NCBI RefSeq assembly: GCF_000023225.1
Contig: NC_013173.1
Location: 2,048,501-2,112,500 of the forward strand
Reading direction: 5' to 3'
Length of the DNA stretch: 64,000 nucleotides
Source of the DNA: Desulfomicrobium baculatum DSM 4028
GTDB lineage: Bacteria > Desulfobacterota > Desulfovibrionia > Desulfovibrionales > Desulfomicrobiaceae
This document shows, piece after piece, positions 52,966 to 62,581 of the stretch (the stretch's first letter is position 1; each line of letters starts with the position of its first letter). The notes below the pieces were generated by a model. That model searched no databases and was not told the DNA's origin. It saw nothing but the letters and a program-made list of their open reading frames with translations. The position numbers and the translations under genes were made by a program.

Positions 52966-54291
52966 CTAGCGACCCACGCAGAAATAGGCGAACCCCTCCG
53001 CCGCCATGAGGGCCGGGGAATAGAGGTTGCGGCCGTCAAAGAGGATGGGCGCGGTCAGCGCCTTCTTGATCTTGGCGAATTCCGGATTGCGGAACTGGTT
53101 CCATTCCGTGACCACGGCCAGGGCCGAGGCGCCTTTCAAGGCCGCGTACTGGTCCTCGCAAATCGTGACTAGGGGGTTATCGGCCAGAATGCGGCGCGCA
53201 TTGGGACCGGCCACCGGATCGAAAGCCTGCACGCGCATGCCAAGACCCGTCAGATGCCGGATCAGTTCCAGGGACGGGGCTTCGCGCATGTCGTCGGTGT
53301 TGGCTTTAAAGGCCAGTCCCCATAGAGCCAGGGTCTTGCCTTTTACCCCGCCCTGCTCGGCGAAATACGACTCGATCTTGCGCGCGATGACGGTCTTCTG
53401 GCGGTCGTTGACCTCGTCCACGGCGCACAGGAGCTGCGGTTCATAACCCACGCCCTGGGCCGTGCCGATGAGCGCTTTCACGTCCTTGGGGAAACAGGAC
53501 CCGCCGTAGCCCACGCCCGGATAGATGAACTGGTAGCCGATGCGGTGATCGGCCCCGATGCCGTGCCGCACGTCGCGCACGTCGGCCCCGACCTTTTCGC
53601 AGATGTTGGCGATCTCGTTGATGAAGGAGATCTTGGTGGCAAGCATGCAGTTGGCTGCGTATTTGGTCATCTCCGCGCTTCGCACGCCCATGACGATCAT
53701 CTTCTCGCGGCTGCGTGCGTAGGGGGCGTAGAGGCTTTTCAAGAGTTCGGCAGTGCGCACGTTGTCCGTGCCCACGACCACGCGGTCGGGCTTCATGAAG
53801 TCGTTGACCGCGTCGCCTTCCTTGAGAAACTCGGGGTTGGAGACCACGTCGAACTCAACCTTGAGACCGCGCTTGTCCAGCTCCTCCTGCACGGTGGCGC
53901 GCACGCTGTCGGCGGTGCCCACGGGTACGGTGGATTTGTCCACGATGATCTTGTAGTCATGCATGTGGCGACCCACGTCGCGGGCCACCTGATGCACGTA
54001 GCGCAGGTCGGCGGTGCCGTCCTCGCCCTCGGGCGTGCCCACGCAGCAAAAGACGAAGAGGCTGTCTTTGAGGCCCTCGGAGAGGTCGGTGGTGAAGGTC
54101 AGGCGGCCTTCCTGGAAATTGCGGCGGACCATGGCCTCAAGGCCGGGCTCGTAGATGTGCACCTCGCCCTTCTTGAGCCCCTCGATCACTTTGGGGTTGA
54201 TGTCGACGCAGGTCACCGCGTTGCCCATCTCGGCGAAACAGGCTGCGGACACCAGGCCCACGTAACCCGTTCCAACTATGCATATATTCAT
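52966..54291 (-). CDS. ugd: UDP-glucose 6-dehydrogenase
   Basis: 441 aa. N-terminal Rossmann NAD site CIVGTGYVGLVSAACFAEMG, DKSTVPVGTAD, catalytic Cys in GVGYGGSCFPKDVKAL and the C-terminal UDP-binding domain with WGLAFKANTDDMREAPS. It oxidises UDP-glucose to UDP-glucuronate for polysaccharide or lipid A precursors. AAGGAG lies eight bases before the ATG. It follows the cysteine desulfidase-like gene by 33 bases, likely the same transcript. Confidence 0.95.
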   Translation of the reverse strand: MNICIVGTGYVGLVSAACFAEMGNAVTCVDINPKVIEGLKKGEVHIYEPGLEAMVRRNFQEGRLTFTTDLSEGLKDSLFVFCCVGTPEGEDGTADLRYVHQVARDVGRHMHDYKIIVDKSTVPVGTADSVRATVQEELDKRGLKVEFDVVSNPEFLKEGDAVNDFMKPDRVVVGTDNVRTAELLKSLYAPYARSREKMIVMGVRSAEMTKYAANCMLATKISFINEIANICEKVGADVRDVRHGIGADHRIGYQFIYPGVGYGGSCFPKDVKALIGTAQGVGYEPQLLCAVDEVNDRQKTVIARKIESYFAEQGGVKGKTLALWGLAFKANTDDMREAPSLELIRHLTGLGMRVQAFDPVAGPNARRILADNPLVTICEDQYAALKGASALAVVTEWNQFRNPEFAKIKKALTAPILFDGRNLYSPALMAAEGFAYFCVGR

Positions 54292-54324
54292 GGTTTATAC
54301 TCCTTTTGGCTGGCTTTTTGGAAA

Positions 54325-55632
54325 TCAGAATCCGGAGAAACGCTTGGCCAGCATTATTTTCAGAATGGTCCGGTCGGTTTCGATCATGCCTTCGGTGCTC
54401 AGCATGCCGATGTTCTGCATGGTCTCTTCGGGCGAAGCGCCGATGATTCCATCGGTGTCCATCACATTGACGCCTTGCAGCGAAAAAAGAGCAGCCTGCA
54501 CGGCCGTTCCCGCGGCCGTGGCCAGCTTGAGCGAACATCCGGCCTTGGCGCCGTCGCAGATGACCCCGGCCAGATCCTCGATGATGTTCTTGATGGCCCC
54601 GGCAACGTGGGCCAGATTGCCGCCCAGCAGATAGGCGATGCCCGCGCTGGCCCCGGCTCCGGCGGCCACGGAGCAGCCGCAGATGGCGGAAAGCCGCCCG
54701 GTGTGGGCCTTGACGTAGGCCGTGACCAGATGGCTCAGCGCCATGGCTTCAAGCACGTCTTTTTCTTCGCAGGTGATGAATTCGCGGATGGCCCAGATGG
54801 GCAGAATGGCGGTCAGGCCGTGGTTGCCGCTCCCGGCGGAGCTCATGGCCGGCAGCTTGACCCCGCCCATGCGCGCGTCCGAAGCGGCCGATGTGAGGAT
54901 GCGCGCGGCCAGGATCATGTCCCGGCAGACAAGCTTCTGACGCACCAGGCGGTCCAGAGCCTTGCCGATGCCAAGACCGGGACCGAACTTGAGGCCATGC
55001 TCGGCCAGGCGCATGTTGGTGCGCACCCCTTCCATCAGAAATTCGCGGTCCTCGTCGTCCAGATCATCGAGCAGTCGGACCAGATCCGCCAGGGACAAGG
55101 CCTTGATCCAGGCTTCCAGGCGGGGCATTTCGCTGGAGGCGGCAATCGTGCTCGACGTCTGGGCGCGGGGCAAAACGGTTCCGTCCAGGCTCACGCTGAC
55201 CACGTTGTCGTGCATGTCGCGGACCACGGCCTCGGCCACGTGCGAGCCGTCGAAAACCTCGGCGCGGATAAAGAGGCCTCGCTGGTCCTGGAGCAGGTTC
55301 AGGCTCACGCCGCCGTCACGGACAAGGGCGCGCGCCGCCTGCACGGATTCTTCATCCAGCGGTTCAAGGACTTCCAGGCCCAGGGACGCATCGCCGCCAA
55401 AAACCCCCAGGGCTCCGGCCAGATCCAGGCCGCTCAGCCCCCCGGTGCCGGGGATGATGACCGCCAGACCGTTCTTGTAAATGTTGGGGTCGACCCACAA
55501 ATCCACCCGCTCGGGCCTGCCCGGCAAAACAGCCCTGGCAGCGGCGGCGGCCAGGGCCACGGCCACCGGCTCGGTGCAGCCCAGAGCCGGCGCGACCTGC
55601 ATGCGCAAAATATCCTTGACGCAAAAGCTCAT
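54325..55632 (-). CDS. L-cysteine desulfidase-like protein (CyuA/YhaM, UPF0597)
   Basis: 435 aa. Four conserved motifs: PALGCTEPVAVALAAA at the N-terminus, SSAGSGNHGLTAILP in the middle, CGCSVAAGAGASAGI and CDGAKAGCSLKLATAA toward the C-terminus; the cysteines ligate a [4Fe-4S] cluster in characterised members. The reaction is L-cysteine to pyruvate, ammonia and sulfide; the family also includes serine dehydratase-like enzymes. Sits between the 63-aa gene and ugd. Confidence 0.85.
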   Translation of the reverse strand: MSFCVKDILRMQVAPALGCTEPVAVALAAAAARAVLPGRPERVDLWVDPNIYKNGLAVIIPGTGGLSGLDLAGALGVFGGDASLGLEVLEPLDEESVQAARALVRDGGVSLNLLQDQRGLFIRAEVFDGSHVAEAVVRDMHDNVVSVSLDGTVLPRAQTSSTIAASSEMPRLEAWIKALSLADLVRLLDDLDDEDREFLMEGVRTNMRLAEHGLKFGPGLGIGKALDRLVRQKLVCRDMILAARILTSAASDARMGGVKLPAMSSAGSGNHGLTAILPIWAIREFITCEEKDVLEAMALSHLVTAYVKAHTGRLSAICGCSVAAGAGASAGIAYLLGGNLAHVAGAIKNIIEDLAGVICDGAKAGCSLKLATAAGTAVQAALFSLQGVNVMDTDGIIGASPEETMQNIGMLSTEGMIETDRTILKIMLAKRFSGF

Positions 55633-55701
55633 TGCAGCCTCACGAAAATGTTCGCAAAAGTCGAACCCATGGCCGAGTTGTGACAGGCTGTCAATTACGC
55701 C

Positions 55702-55893
55702 CTAGTCGCGCACATCCAGATTCGGTTCGAAAAGCTGCACCAGCCGCACGAAAAGGTCCGGAATCTTGTCCGGGTCGGCGGCGGCCGATCCGGCATAAAT
55801 CTTGGTGATTTGCAGAGCGGTGTCGATGCCGGTGGTCTTACCGAAACCCACATCGAAAAAATCATCCAGGCGCTTGCGCAATTCGGAATCCAT
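55702..55893 (-). CDS. Small acidic protein of unknown function (63 aa)
   Basis: ATG at 55893 follows CGGAGG six bases upstream, which chooses it over the longer in-frame ORF. Acidic helical protein, MDSELRKRLDDFFDVGFG... ending PNLDVRD; no Cys, signal or membrane helix. 69 bases before the CyuA-type gene, same strand. Family not recognised. Confidence 0.65.
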   Translation of the reverse strand: MDSELRKRLDDFFDVGFGKTTGIDTALQITKIYAGSAAADPDKIPDLFVRLVQLFEPNLDVRD

Positions 55894-55942
55894 GTCCACC
55901 TCCGGGAAGAACGTTTCCGTTCGAGAAGCTTTCGCCGCATTC

Positions 55943-55954
55943 ATCATATATGAT
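55943..55954. repeat. Perfect 12-bp palindrome upstream of the 63-aa gene
   Basis: ATCATATATGAT, 50 bases upstream of the ATG; could be an operator or just an AT-rich promoter element. Confidence 0.3.
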
Positions 55955-56008
55955 ACCATGCCCTGCCAAGAATTCCAACGCCAAACGCACACGCTATTTC
56001 CCGCGAAC

Positions 56009-56039
56009 AAAAAAAGGCGCGTCCCTTGCGAAACGCGCC
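56009..56039 (-). terminator. Terminator after potD
   Basis: Minus-strand stem GGCGCGT / ACGCGCC, 10-base loop, then seven T. 25 bases past the potD stop. Confidence 0.9.
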
Positions 56040-56063
56040 ACAGCTCGTGCACACCTCTTTACG

Positions 56064-57092
56064 CTACTGCGTTTTGAGCCGCATCCAGCATTCTTCGTAG
56101 GCTTTCACGGCCGGTCCCAGGTCGGTCTCGAATTCGCCCCGGGCCATGTCTTCAGGCGCGGGATAGACAATGGCGTTGCCGCGCACGTCTTCGGGAAGAA
56201 TTGCCTGGGCCGCCAGGTTCGGAGAGGAATAGCCCATCTCCTGACAGATGAAAGCCGCCACTTCGGGACGCAGGAGGTAGTCGATGAAAAGGTGGGCGTT
56301 GTCCGTGTTGGCCGCATTTTTGGGGATGCAGAGATTGTCGACCCAGAGACTGAAACCTTCGGTGGGGTATACGTAGCGGATGTCCGGATTTTCGTCCGAA
56401 GCGATGTAGGCCTCGCCGTTCCACAGCACCGCCGCCTGCACCTCGTTGTTCAAGATGGCCTGCTTGGGGGAGTCGGAATCAAAGACGCGCACGCTCGCCA
56501 TGAGCGGCATCAGAAGCTCGCAGGCTTCGGCCACTTTGGCCGGGTCGGTCTCGTTGAGCGAATAGCCCAGTCGCTTCAGGCCCATGCCGAGCACTCCGCG
56601 CATGTCGTTGGGCAGCAGGATTTTGCCTTTAAGTTCCGGCTTCCACAGATCGGCGTAGGAAGTGACTGCAGCCGCGACCGGGTTCGTGGTATTCACGGCG
56701 ATGGCCGTGGAGCCCCACATGTAGGGCACGCTGTAGGTGTTGTCCGGATCAAAGGACTGGTTCATGAGCTTGGGATCAAGATTGCCCAGATTGGTCAGTT
56801 TGGATTTGTCCAGGGGCATGAGCAGCCCCTCCTTGTGCATGCGAGCCACGAAATCCGTGGACGGCACGATGAGGTCGTACCCCTTGGCATCGACCATCCT
56901 GATCTTGGCGTAGAGAGCCTCGTTGCTGTCGTAGGTGGACATGATGACCTTGATTCCGGTCTCTTTGGTGAAATCCTCAAGCACGCTGTCCGGCATGTAT
57001 TCGGACCAATTGTAGACGTAGAGTTCCTTGGATGCCGCCAGGGCCTGGGTGGCCAGCATGAGGCACAGGACCGTGAATACCAATCGTTTCAT
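56064..57092 (-). CDS. potD: Spermidine/putrescine ABC transporter substrate-binding protein
   Basis: 342 aa. Signal peptide about 1-19, then ELYVYNWSEYMPDSVLEDF, the diagnostic PotD/PotF opening with the Trp/Tyr-rich polyamine site, plus YDLIVPSTDFVARM. ATG at 57092 overlaps the potC stop by four bases. Last gene of potABCD and followed by a strong terminator. Confidence 0.93.
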   Translation of the reverse strand: MKRLVFTVLCLMLATQALAASKELYVYNWSEYMPDSVLEDFTKETGIKVIMSTYDSNEALYAKIRMVDAKGYDLIVPSTDFVARMHKEGLLMPLDKSKLTNLGNLDPKLMNQSFDPDNTYSVPYMWGSTAIAVNTTNPVAAAVTSYADLWKPELKGKILLPNDMRGVLGMGLKRLGYSLNETDPAKVAEACELLMPLMASVRVFDSDSPKQAILNNEVQAAVLWNGEAYIASDENPDIRYVYPTEGFSLWVDNLCIPKNAANTDNAHLFIDYLLRPEVAAFICQEMGYSSPNLAAQAILPEDVRGNAIVYPAPEDMARGEFETDLGPAVKAYEECWMRLKTQ

Positions 57093-57853
57093 GATTTCTC
57101 CTTCAGGAAGCGCTGCGACACGAAGACAGCCACAACGGTTATAAGGATCATGATCGCGCACAGGGCATTGACCTCGGGCTTGAGTCCCAGGCGGACCATG
57201 GAATAGATGCGCAAAGGCAGGACCTCGAACGTGGGTCCGGTGGTGAAGAAGCTGATGATCACGTCGTCGATTGACAGGGTGAAACTGAGAAACCACCCGG
57301 CCAGGACAGCGGGAAAGACCATGGGCAGGACCACATGCCTGAAAACCTCGTACTCGCCCGCCCCGAGGTCCCGGGCGGCTTCCACCACGTGCGGGTCGAA
57401 CCCCTGCAGACGGCCGTAGACGGTGATGCTGACAAAGGGCACGCACAGGGTGATGTGGGCCATGAGCAGGGTCCAGAACCCCAGCGGCAGGGACAGGGCC
57501 ATGAAGAGCACCAACAGCGAAATGCCGATGACGATGTCCGGAGACATCATCATGACGAAAAGCGAGGTGTGGATGACCTTGCGCGACGGAAAGCGCCAGC
57601 GCTGCAGGGCCATGGCGATGAGCGTGCCCAGGATGCTTGAGCAGGTTGCCGCCAGCGCCGCGATAAGCAGCGAGTGCAGGGCCGCCTGCATAAGCGCGGT
57701 GTTGCCGAAGAGCTTTACATACCAGTCAAGGGTCAGGCCCTTCCATGCCATGGAAAAACGGGACGAGTTGAACGAATAGGCGACCATGACGCCCAGCGGC
57801 AAATACAGGAAGACAAAAACCAGCGTGACGTAAAGAATGCGCAGCTTTCGCAT
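57089..57853 (-). CDS. potC: Spermidine/putrescine ABC transporter permease PotC
   Basis: 254 aa, six helices. EAA loop VVEAARDLGAGEYEVFRHVV and LPLGVMVAYSFNSSRFSMAW near the N-terminus, the PotC hallmark. ATG at 57853 is one base overlapped with the potB stop and preceded by AAGGAGG. Confidence 0.93.
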   Translation of the reverse strand: MRKLRILYVTLVFVFLYLPLGVMVAYSFNSSRFSMAWKGLTLDWYVKLFGNTALMQAALHSLLIAALAATCSSILGTLIAMALQRWRFPSRKVIHTSLFVMMMSPDIVIGISLLVLFMALSLPLGFWTLLMAHITLCVPFVSITVYGRLQGFDPHVVEAARDLGAGEYEVFRHVVLPMVFPAVLAGWFLSFTLSIDDVIISFFTTGPTFEVLPLRIYSMVRLGLKPEVNALCAIMILITVVAVFVSQRFLKEKS

Positions 57854-58704
57854 CAGGCCTCCTTCCTGCCCAGCCGGGCAGCGCTCTTCCAATAGAGAAG
57901 GAGCATCACGCCCATGAGCACGGTCAGGGTCACGCTGGCCGCCGCGCCCAGCGGCCAGTCACGGGTGGTCAGGAACTGGTCGCGAATGAAGTTGCCAAGC
58001 AGCATGGCCTTGGCCCCGCCGAGCACGTCGGACACGTAGAACATGCCGATGCCCGGCAGAAAGACCAGCATGCAGCCGGAGACGATGCCGGGCATGGTCA
58101 AAGGCACGACCACCTTCCAGAACGCCCGCCAGGGGCTCGCGCCCAGATCCCGGGCAGCTTCAAGATAGCGGCGGTCGAGGCGCTCCAGGGCCGCGTAAAG
58201 GGGCAGGATCATGAACGGCAGCAACGTGTACACAAGGCCCAGAACCACGGCGCCGGGGGTGTACATCATGGCCAGGGGCGAATCGATGATGCCCAGGGTC
58301 AGGAGCACATTGTTCACGATGCCGCTGGAGTTGAGCATAGCGGTCATGGCGTACGTACGCACCAGAGAATTTGTCCAGAAGGGGATGACCACCAGCAGGA
58401 GCAGTGTGTTGCGCAGCGGCTTGGGGGTCCGGGCCAGAACGGCGGCAAAAGGATAGGCCGTGACGAGGCAGATGACCGTGACCAGTCCGGAGAGACGCAG
58501 GGAAGACAGCAGAATGTCCAGATGGGTCGCATCCATCAGCCGGGCGTAATTGCCGAAGGAAAAACCGGGTTCGATGAAGTTCGCGGAGGACGTGGAGCTG
58601 AAACTGGCCAAAAAGACCAGGACATTGGGTACAAAAGCAAAAATCGCCATCCAGGAGATGGCGCCGACAATGACGGCGAGCTTGAAGAAGCCGTCATTTT
58701 TCAT
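57853..58704 (-). CDS. potB: Spermidine/putrescine ABC transporter permease PotB
   Basis: 283 aa, six helices; EAA loop YLEAARDLGASPWRAFWKVV. Starts at 58704 inside the end of potA (11-base overlap). Imports polyamines with PotC, PotA and PotD. Confidence 0.92.
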   Translation of the reverse strand: MKNDGFFKLAVIVGAISWMAIFAFVPNVLVFLASFSSTSSANFIEPGFSFGNYARLMDATHLDILLSSLRLSGLVTVICLVTAYPFAAVLARTPKPLRNTLLLLVVIPFWTNSLVRTYAMTAMLNSSGIVNNVLLTLGIIDSPLAMMYTPGAVVLGLVYTLLPFMILPLYAALERLDRRYLEAARDLGASPWRAFWKVVVPLTMPGIVSGCMLVFLPGIGMFYVSDVLGGAKAMLLGNFIRDQFLTTRDWPLGAAASVTLTVLMGVMLLLYWKSAARLGRKEA

Positions 58705-59839
58705 GCGGCAGCACCACTTCCCATCCCTCGACCCAGCTCACGGCCACCCGGTCGGCGGCCCGAAAATACACGGTCTCGTCGTCCTCGTTGAAAAATTCCG
58801 TGGCCGTGACCGTGCCGCCGGCATCGAGCCGGACCACGACGTCATAGGTCGCGCCCTTGTAGATGGTCTCCTCCACCGTGCCGACCAGAGAGCGGTCACG
58901 GGCAAAGACGTCTTCCAGCTCCGGGTCCTCGGCCAAGTCCTTCAGGGTCTCGACCCGCAGGTCCTCGGGGCGCAGCAGGATGTGCACCTTCTCGCCGGGC
59001 CGGAAGGCATGACTGGTGCGCATGAACACGTCGAGCCCCTGGGCCCGCACCCTGGCGCGACCCTCGCCAAGCTCCACCACCTCGGCGTCGATGATGTTGA
59101 TCTCACCCACGAAGCGGGCCACGTAGAGGTTGCGGGGCTCCTCGTACACGCTGACCGGGGTGCCGATCTGCTCGATGTGGCCGTTGTTCATGACCACGAC
59201 GCGGTCGGACATGGAAAAGGCCTCTTCCTGATCGTGGGTGACCAGGACGAAGGTGATGCCGAGCTTGCGCTGCAGGTGTTTCAGATCAAGCTGCATCTGC
59301 TTGCGCAGCCGGTAATCGAGAGCGGAGAGAGGTTCATCGAGGAGCAGGACGAGGGGCCGGTTGATGATGGCCCTGGCAATGGCGACGCGCTGTTGCTGCC
59401 CGCCGGAGAGTTTGCCGACCATGCGCGTATCGAAACCTTCGAGCTGGACCAGCCGCAAGGTCTCGCGGACTTCGGCGGAGACTTCGGCAGCCGGGCGCTT
59501 CTTCATGCGCAGCCCAAAGGCGACGTTGTCGAACACGTTCATGTGCGGAAAAAGGGCGTAGCTCTGAAAGACCGTATTGACATTGCGGCGCTCCGGAGGG
59601 AGATCGGTCACGATCTTGCCGTCAATGGATATGGATCCGGCAGTGGCGCTTTCAAAGCCGGCCACGAGGCGCAGGATGGTTGTCTTGCCGCAACCCGAGG
59701 GTCCAAGGATGGTCAGAAACTCGCCGCGCTGCACGTCGAGGGACACGTCCGTCAAGGCATGCTGACCATCATAACTCTTTGCCACGTTCCGCAATTGAAC
59801 GATCGGCAATGCCTGGCTCTGCGCCGCAGAATCCGTCAT
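58694..59839 (-). CDS. potA: Spermidine/putrescine ABC transporter ATP-binding protein
   Basis: 381 aa. Walker A GPSGCGKTTILRL, signature [15 protein letters not shown], Walker B VLLLDEPLSALDYRLRK, switch VTHDQEEAFSMSD, and a C-terminal TOBE domain (about 265-381). CGGAGGG lies four bases before the ATG at 59839; an ORF reading further upstream has no ribosome site. First gene of potABCD; divergent from the nnr operon. Confidence 0.94.
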   Translation of the reverse strand: MTDSAAQSQALPIVQLRNVAKSYDGQHALTDVSLDVQRGEFLTILGPSGCGKTTILRLVAGFESATAGSISIDGKIVTDLPPERRNVNTVFQSYALFPHMNVFDNVAFGLRMKKRPAAEVSAEVRETLRLVQLEGFDTRMVGKLSGGQQQRVAIARAIINRPLVLLLDEPLSALDYRLRKQMQLDLKHLQRKLGITFVLVTHDQEEAFSMSDRVVVMNNGHIEQIGTPVSVYEEPRNLYVARFVGEINIIDAEVVELGEGRARVRAQGLDVFMRTSHAFRPGEKVHILLRPEDLRVETLKDLAEDPELEDVFARDRSLVGTVEETIYKGATYDVVVRLDAGGTVTATEFFNEDDETVYFRAADRVAVSWVEGWEVVLPHEK

Positions 59840-60106
59840 GATCCCTCCGGACAAATAATTCAGCCGGGGCGCAGACTTGGCGACACTTCCCAGCAAGCCC
59901 TTTTTTCTGGAGAAGATAGAGTGCCGAGTCAAGGACAATTTTCCCGCATGCGTCATACCCCCTGTGCAAGATCGTGAGGAAAAGGACATGGCTGGCGCAT
60001 GGCGAAAAATAATGGCACAGACCCTTCGCATACCATAGCGGCTGCCACCCGGCCGTGACTTCCACTTTGGAAGGCGCAGATAAAGAGCTCACATGAAGGA
60101 GATCAA

Positions 60107-61663
60107 ATGGTTACCCTTTTGCCCACTCCCGAGGAAATGTCCCGCTGGGACAGACTGACCATCGATGAGTTCGGGCTGTCCGGACAAATCCTGATGGAAA
60201 ACGCCAGCAGGGCCGCTCTCTATGCCCTTAAAAAAGAATTCGGCCCCTTGCGAGCCGCGTCGGTCATGGTTTTTGCCGGTCCCGGCAACAACGGCGGCGA
60301 TGCCTTCGCCCTGGCCAGACATCTGGTCAATCTGGGAGCGACGGTCCTCATCCTGCACGCCAAGCACCTCGCGCAATATACCCAGGATTCCGCCTACCAT
60401 CTGAAGCTGGCCATGGACATGGGCATCCCCTGCTCCTACCTGCCCGAATACGAGATGGATCTGGTGCCAAGGATCGACATTATCGTGGACGGCCTGCTCG
60501 GAACCGGCTTCGAGGGACCGCTGCGACCCAATGTGCAGGCATGGATCAAGTCCATCAACAAATTGGGCGTCCATTCCTATGTCCTGTCGCTGGACATCCC
60601 TTCGGGGCTCAGCGGCACCACGGGCCAGCCCATGCCTCAAGCGGTCGAAGCCGACCTGACCGTGACCTTCGAGGAGGCCAAGCTCGGACTCTTCCTGCCC
60701 CCGGCCAAAAAACATGTGGGCAAGCTGGTCACGTCCAAGATCGGCATTCCACGCCACATCAAGGACCAGCACCCCACCGCCCACGTTGCCCTGGGGCCGG
60801 ACCTTGCGGATCTGCTGCCTGAACCGGGCGCGACCATGCACAAGGGAGACGCAGGACATATTCTGATCCTGGGCGGCTCCCCCGGCCTGACCGGCGCGCC
60901 CATGCTTGCGGCCCGGGCGGCCTTTCGCTCCGGCGCCGGACTGGTCAGCATCGCGTGTCCCAAGGCCCTGACTTCGGCCTACGGAAACTTCCCCGAAATC
61001 ATGACTCTGGGACTCGGCAATTCGGACCAATGGTGCTCAGGTTGCTTCGATTCCCTGCTGCCGAGTCTTTCGCGCTACTCGGCCGTGGTCTTCGGCCCCG
61101 GCCTTGGCCGCACCGACGGAGCCATGGCCTTTCTGGAACGCTATCTGGCCCAGCCTCACGCCAGAACCCTCTACGATGCCGACGCCCTCTTCCTCCTGGC
61201 CCAGCGCCCCGACCTCCTGGCCCTCATCGGCCCGGACGCGGTGCTGACCCCGCATCCCGGCGAGATGGCCAATTTCTTCGGCGTCACGGCCGGAGCCATC
61301 AATCTCGCCAGGGCCAGCTATGCAAGGGAATTTTCATTCGGACGCTGCGTCAATCTGGTCTTGAAAGGTGCGGCGACCATCGTCGCCGGACACGAAGACC
61401 CCATTTCCATCTCACCCTTCTGCGCCCCGAACCTGGCCATTGGAGGATCGGGCGACGTGCTCGCCGGAATCATCGGCAGCCTGATGGCCCAGGGGCACCC
61501 GCCATTGACCGCCGCCCGGATCGGCGTGTATTGGCACGGATATGCGGGCACCCAGCTCGCCAATGATTTCCCGTACCGGGGCAACACCCCCATGGAAATC
61601 GCCGATTACCTGCCAACCGCCTTGAAGGAGTGGAAAAAATGCGTACAGCTCAAGATATCATGA
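60107..61663 (+). CDS. nnr: Bifunctional NAD(P)HX epimerase / ADP-dependent NAD(P)HX dehydratase
   Basis: 518 aa repair enzyme for hydrated NAD(P)H. N-half (about 1-215) is the YjeF_N epimerase with FAGPGNNGGDAFALARHL and SLDIPSGLSGTTG; C-half (about 225-505) is the YjeF_C kinase-like dehydratase with AHKGDAGHILILGGSPGLTG-type opening, ADALFLLA, LTPHPGEMANFF and NLAIGGSGDVLAGIIGSL. AAGGAG is five bases before the ATG at 60107. First gene of an operon with CBS, tsaE and rarA, an order common in proteobacteria for nnr-tsaE. Confidence 0.93.
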   Translation: MVTLLPTPEEMSRWDRLTIDEFGLSGQILMENASRAALYALKKEFGPLRAASVMVFAGPGNNGGDAFALARHLVNLGATVLILHAKHLAQYTQDSAYHLKLAMDMGIPCSYLPEYEMDLVPRIDIIVDGLLGTGFEGPLRPNVQAWIKSINKLGVHSYVLSLDIPSGLSGTTGQPMPQAVEADLTVTFEEAKLGLFLPPAKKHVGKLVTSKIGIPRHIKDQHPTAHVALGPDLADLLPEPGATMHKGDAGHILILGGSPGLTGAPMLAARAAFRSGAGLVSIACPKALTSAYGNFPEIMTLGLGNSDQWCSGCFDSLLPSLSRYSAVVFGPGLGRTDGAMAFLERYLAQPHARTLYDADALFLLAQRPDLLALIGPDAVLTPHPGEMANFFGVTAGAINLARASYAREFSFGRCVNLVLKGAATIVAGHEDPISISPFCAPNLAIGGSGDVLAGIIGSLMAQGHPPLTAARIGVYWHGYAGTQLANDFPYRGNTPMEIADYLPTALKEWKKCVQLKIS

Positions 61664-62094
61664 CCACCGAGGTCATCACCATCAGCCCCGAAGCAGACAT
61701 CACCGAAGCCGTGAAAATCCTGCTCGACAAGGGTGTCAACGGACTTCCAGTGGTCGACAGCACCGGCCAGCTGGTCGGCATCCTGTGCCAGAGCGATCTG
61801 GTCCGCATGCAGAAAAGCCTGCCCATCCCCTCTCTTTTCACCCTGCTGGACGGCTTCGTGCCCATGTCCTCCTCGGCGCTGCTTGAAGCCGAGGTCAGGC
61901 GCATCGCCGCTTCCAAGGTTTCCGACGCCATGAGCGCGAAAGTGGTCACCATCGGCCCGGACATGACCATCGACGAAATCGCGGCTCTCATGGTCGACAA
62001 AAAATTCCACACCCTGCCCGTCACGAGCAAGGGCCAGCTGCTGGGTGTTGTCGGCAAGAAAGACGTCATCAAAACCCTGATCCCTCATTCATGA
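61639..62094 (+). CDS. CBS-domain pair protein
   Basis: 151 aa, two CBS motifs: residues about 7-60 (TAQDIMTTEVITISPEADIT...NGLPVVDSTGQLVGIL) and about 94-147 (VSDAMSAKVVTIGPDMTIDE...FHTLPVTSKGQLLGVV). Adenosine-nucleotide sensing is typical. ATG at 61639 has AAGGAG eight bases upstream and lies 25 bases inside the nnr 3' end. The stop overlaps tsaE by four bases. Confidence 0.88.
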   Translation: MRTAQDIMTTEVITISPEADITEAVKILLDKGVNGLPVVDSTGQLVGILCQSDLVRMQKSLPIPSLFTLLDGFVPMSSSALLEAEVRRIAASKVSDAMSAKVVTIGPDMTIDEIAALMVDKKFHTLPVTSKGQLLGVVGKKDVIKTLIPHS

Positions 62095-62567
62095 TCATTG
62101 TCCTGACCTCTCTTGAGGCCACCGCCGCCCTGGCCCGCGCCTTTGCGGCCTGCATCGCCGCCAGTCCGGCCCTGCCTCCCGTGCTTCTGCACGGGCAGCT
62201 CGGGGCCGGAAAGACGACCTTCATCCGCGAACTGGTCCAGTCTCTGCCGGGAAGCGAAAACGCCGAGGTCAGCAGCCCCAGCTTCAATATCCTGAACCTT
62301 TACCCCACGACGCCACCCGTGGGGCATTTCGACCTTTACCGCACCGAAGGACGGAACTTCGATCCCGATCTGGAAGAGACACTCTTCGCCCCGGATCATT
62401 TCTGCTTGCTTGAATGGGCCGAGTACCTCCCCAGGGAGTATATGCCCGACTCCCATCTCGACATGGTCTGGACGGCCGAAGCAGAGACCAGAACCGTTAC
62501 AATCGCCGCCCACGGACCCGAAGCCCAGGCCCTTCTGGAGTGTCTGGAAAAGGCCACAAGCATTTAG
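62091..62567 (+). CDS. tsaE: tRNA threonylcarbamoyladenosine biosynthesis ATPase TsaE
   Basis: 158 aa. P-loop HGQLGAGKTTFIRELVQSL, SPSFNILNLY and HFDLYR, plus LLEWAEYLP, all YjeE/TsaE landmarks. It supplies ATPase activity to the TsaBD complex making t6A37 in tRNA. ATGA overlap with the CBS gene. Confidence 0.93.
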   Translation: MIIVLTSLEATAALARAFAACIAASPALPPVLLHGQLGAGKTTFIRELVQSLPGSENAEVSSPSFNILNLYPTTPPVGHFDLYRTEGRNFDPDLEETLFAPDHFCLLEWAEYLPREYMPDSHLDMVWTAEAETRTVTIAAHGPEAQALLECLEKATSI

Positions 62568-62581
62568 CCGGAATCATCATC

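Noticed and set aside
53545-55683. 712-codon plus-strand ORF
   Set aside because: It is antisense to both ugd and the cysteine desulfidase gene and crosses the intergenic gap; its His/Gly/Asp-rich composition is the usual shadow of GC-rich genes.
58550-59977. 475-codon plus-strand ORF
   Set aside because: Antisense to potA and the end of potB.
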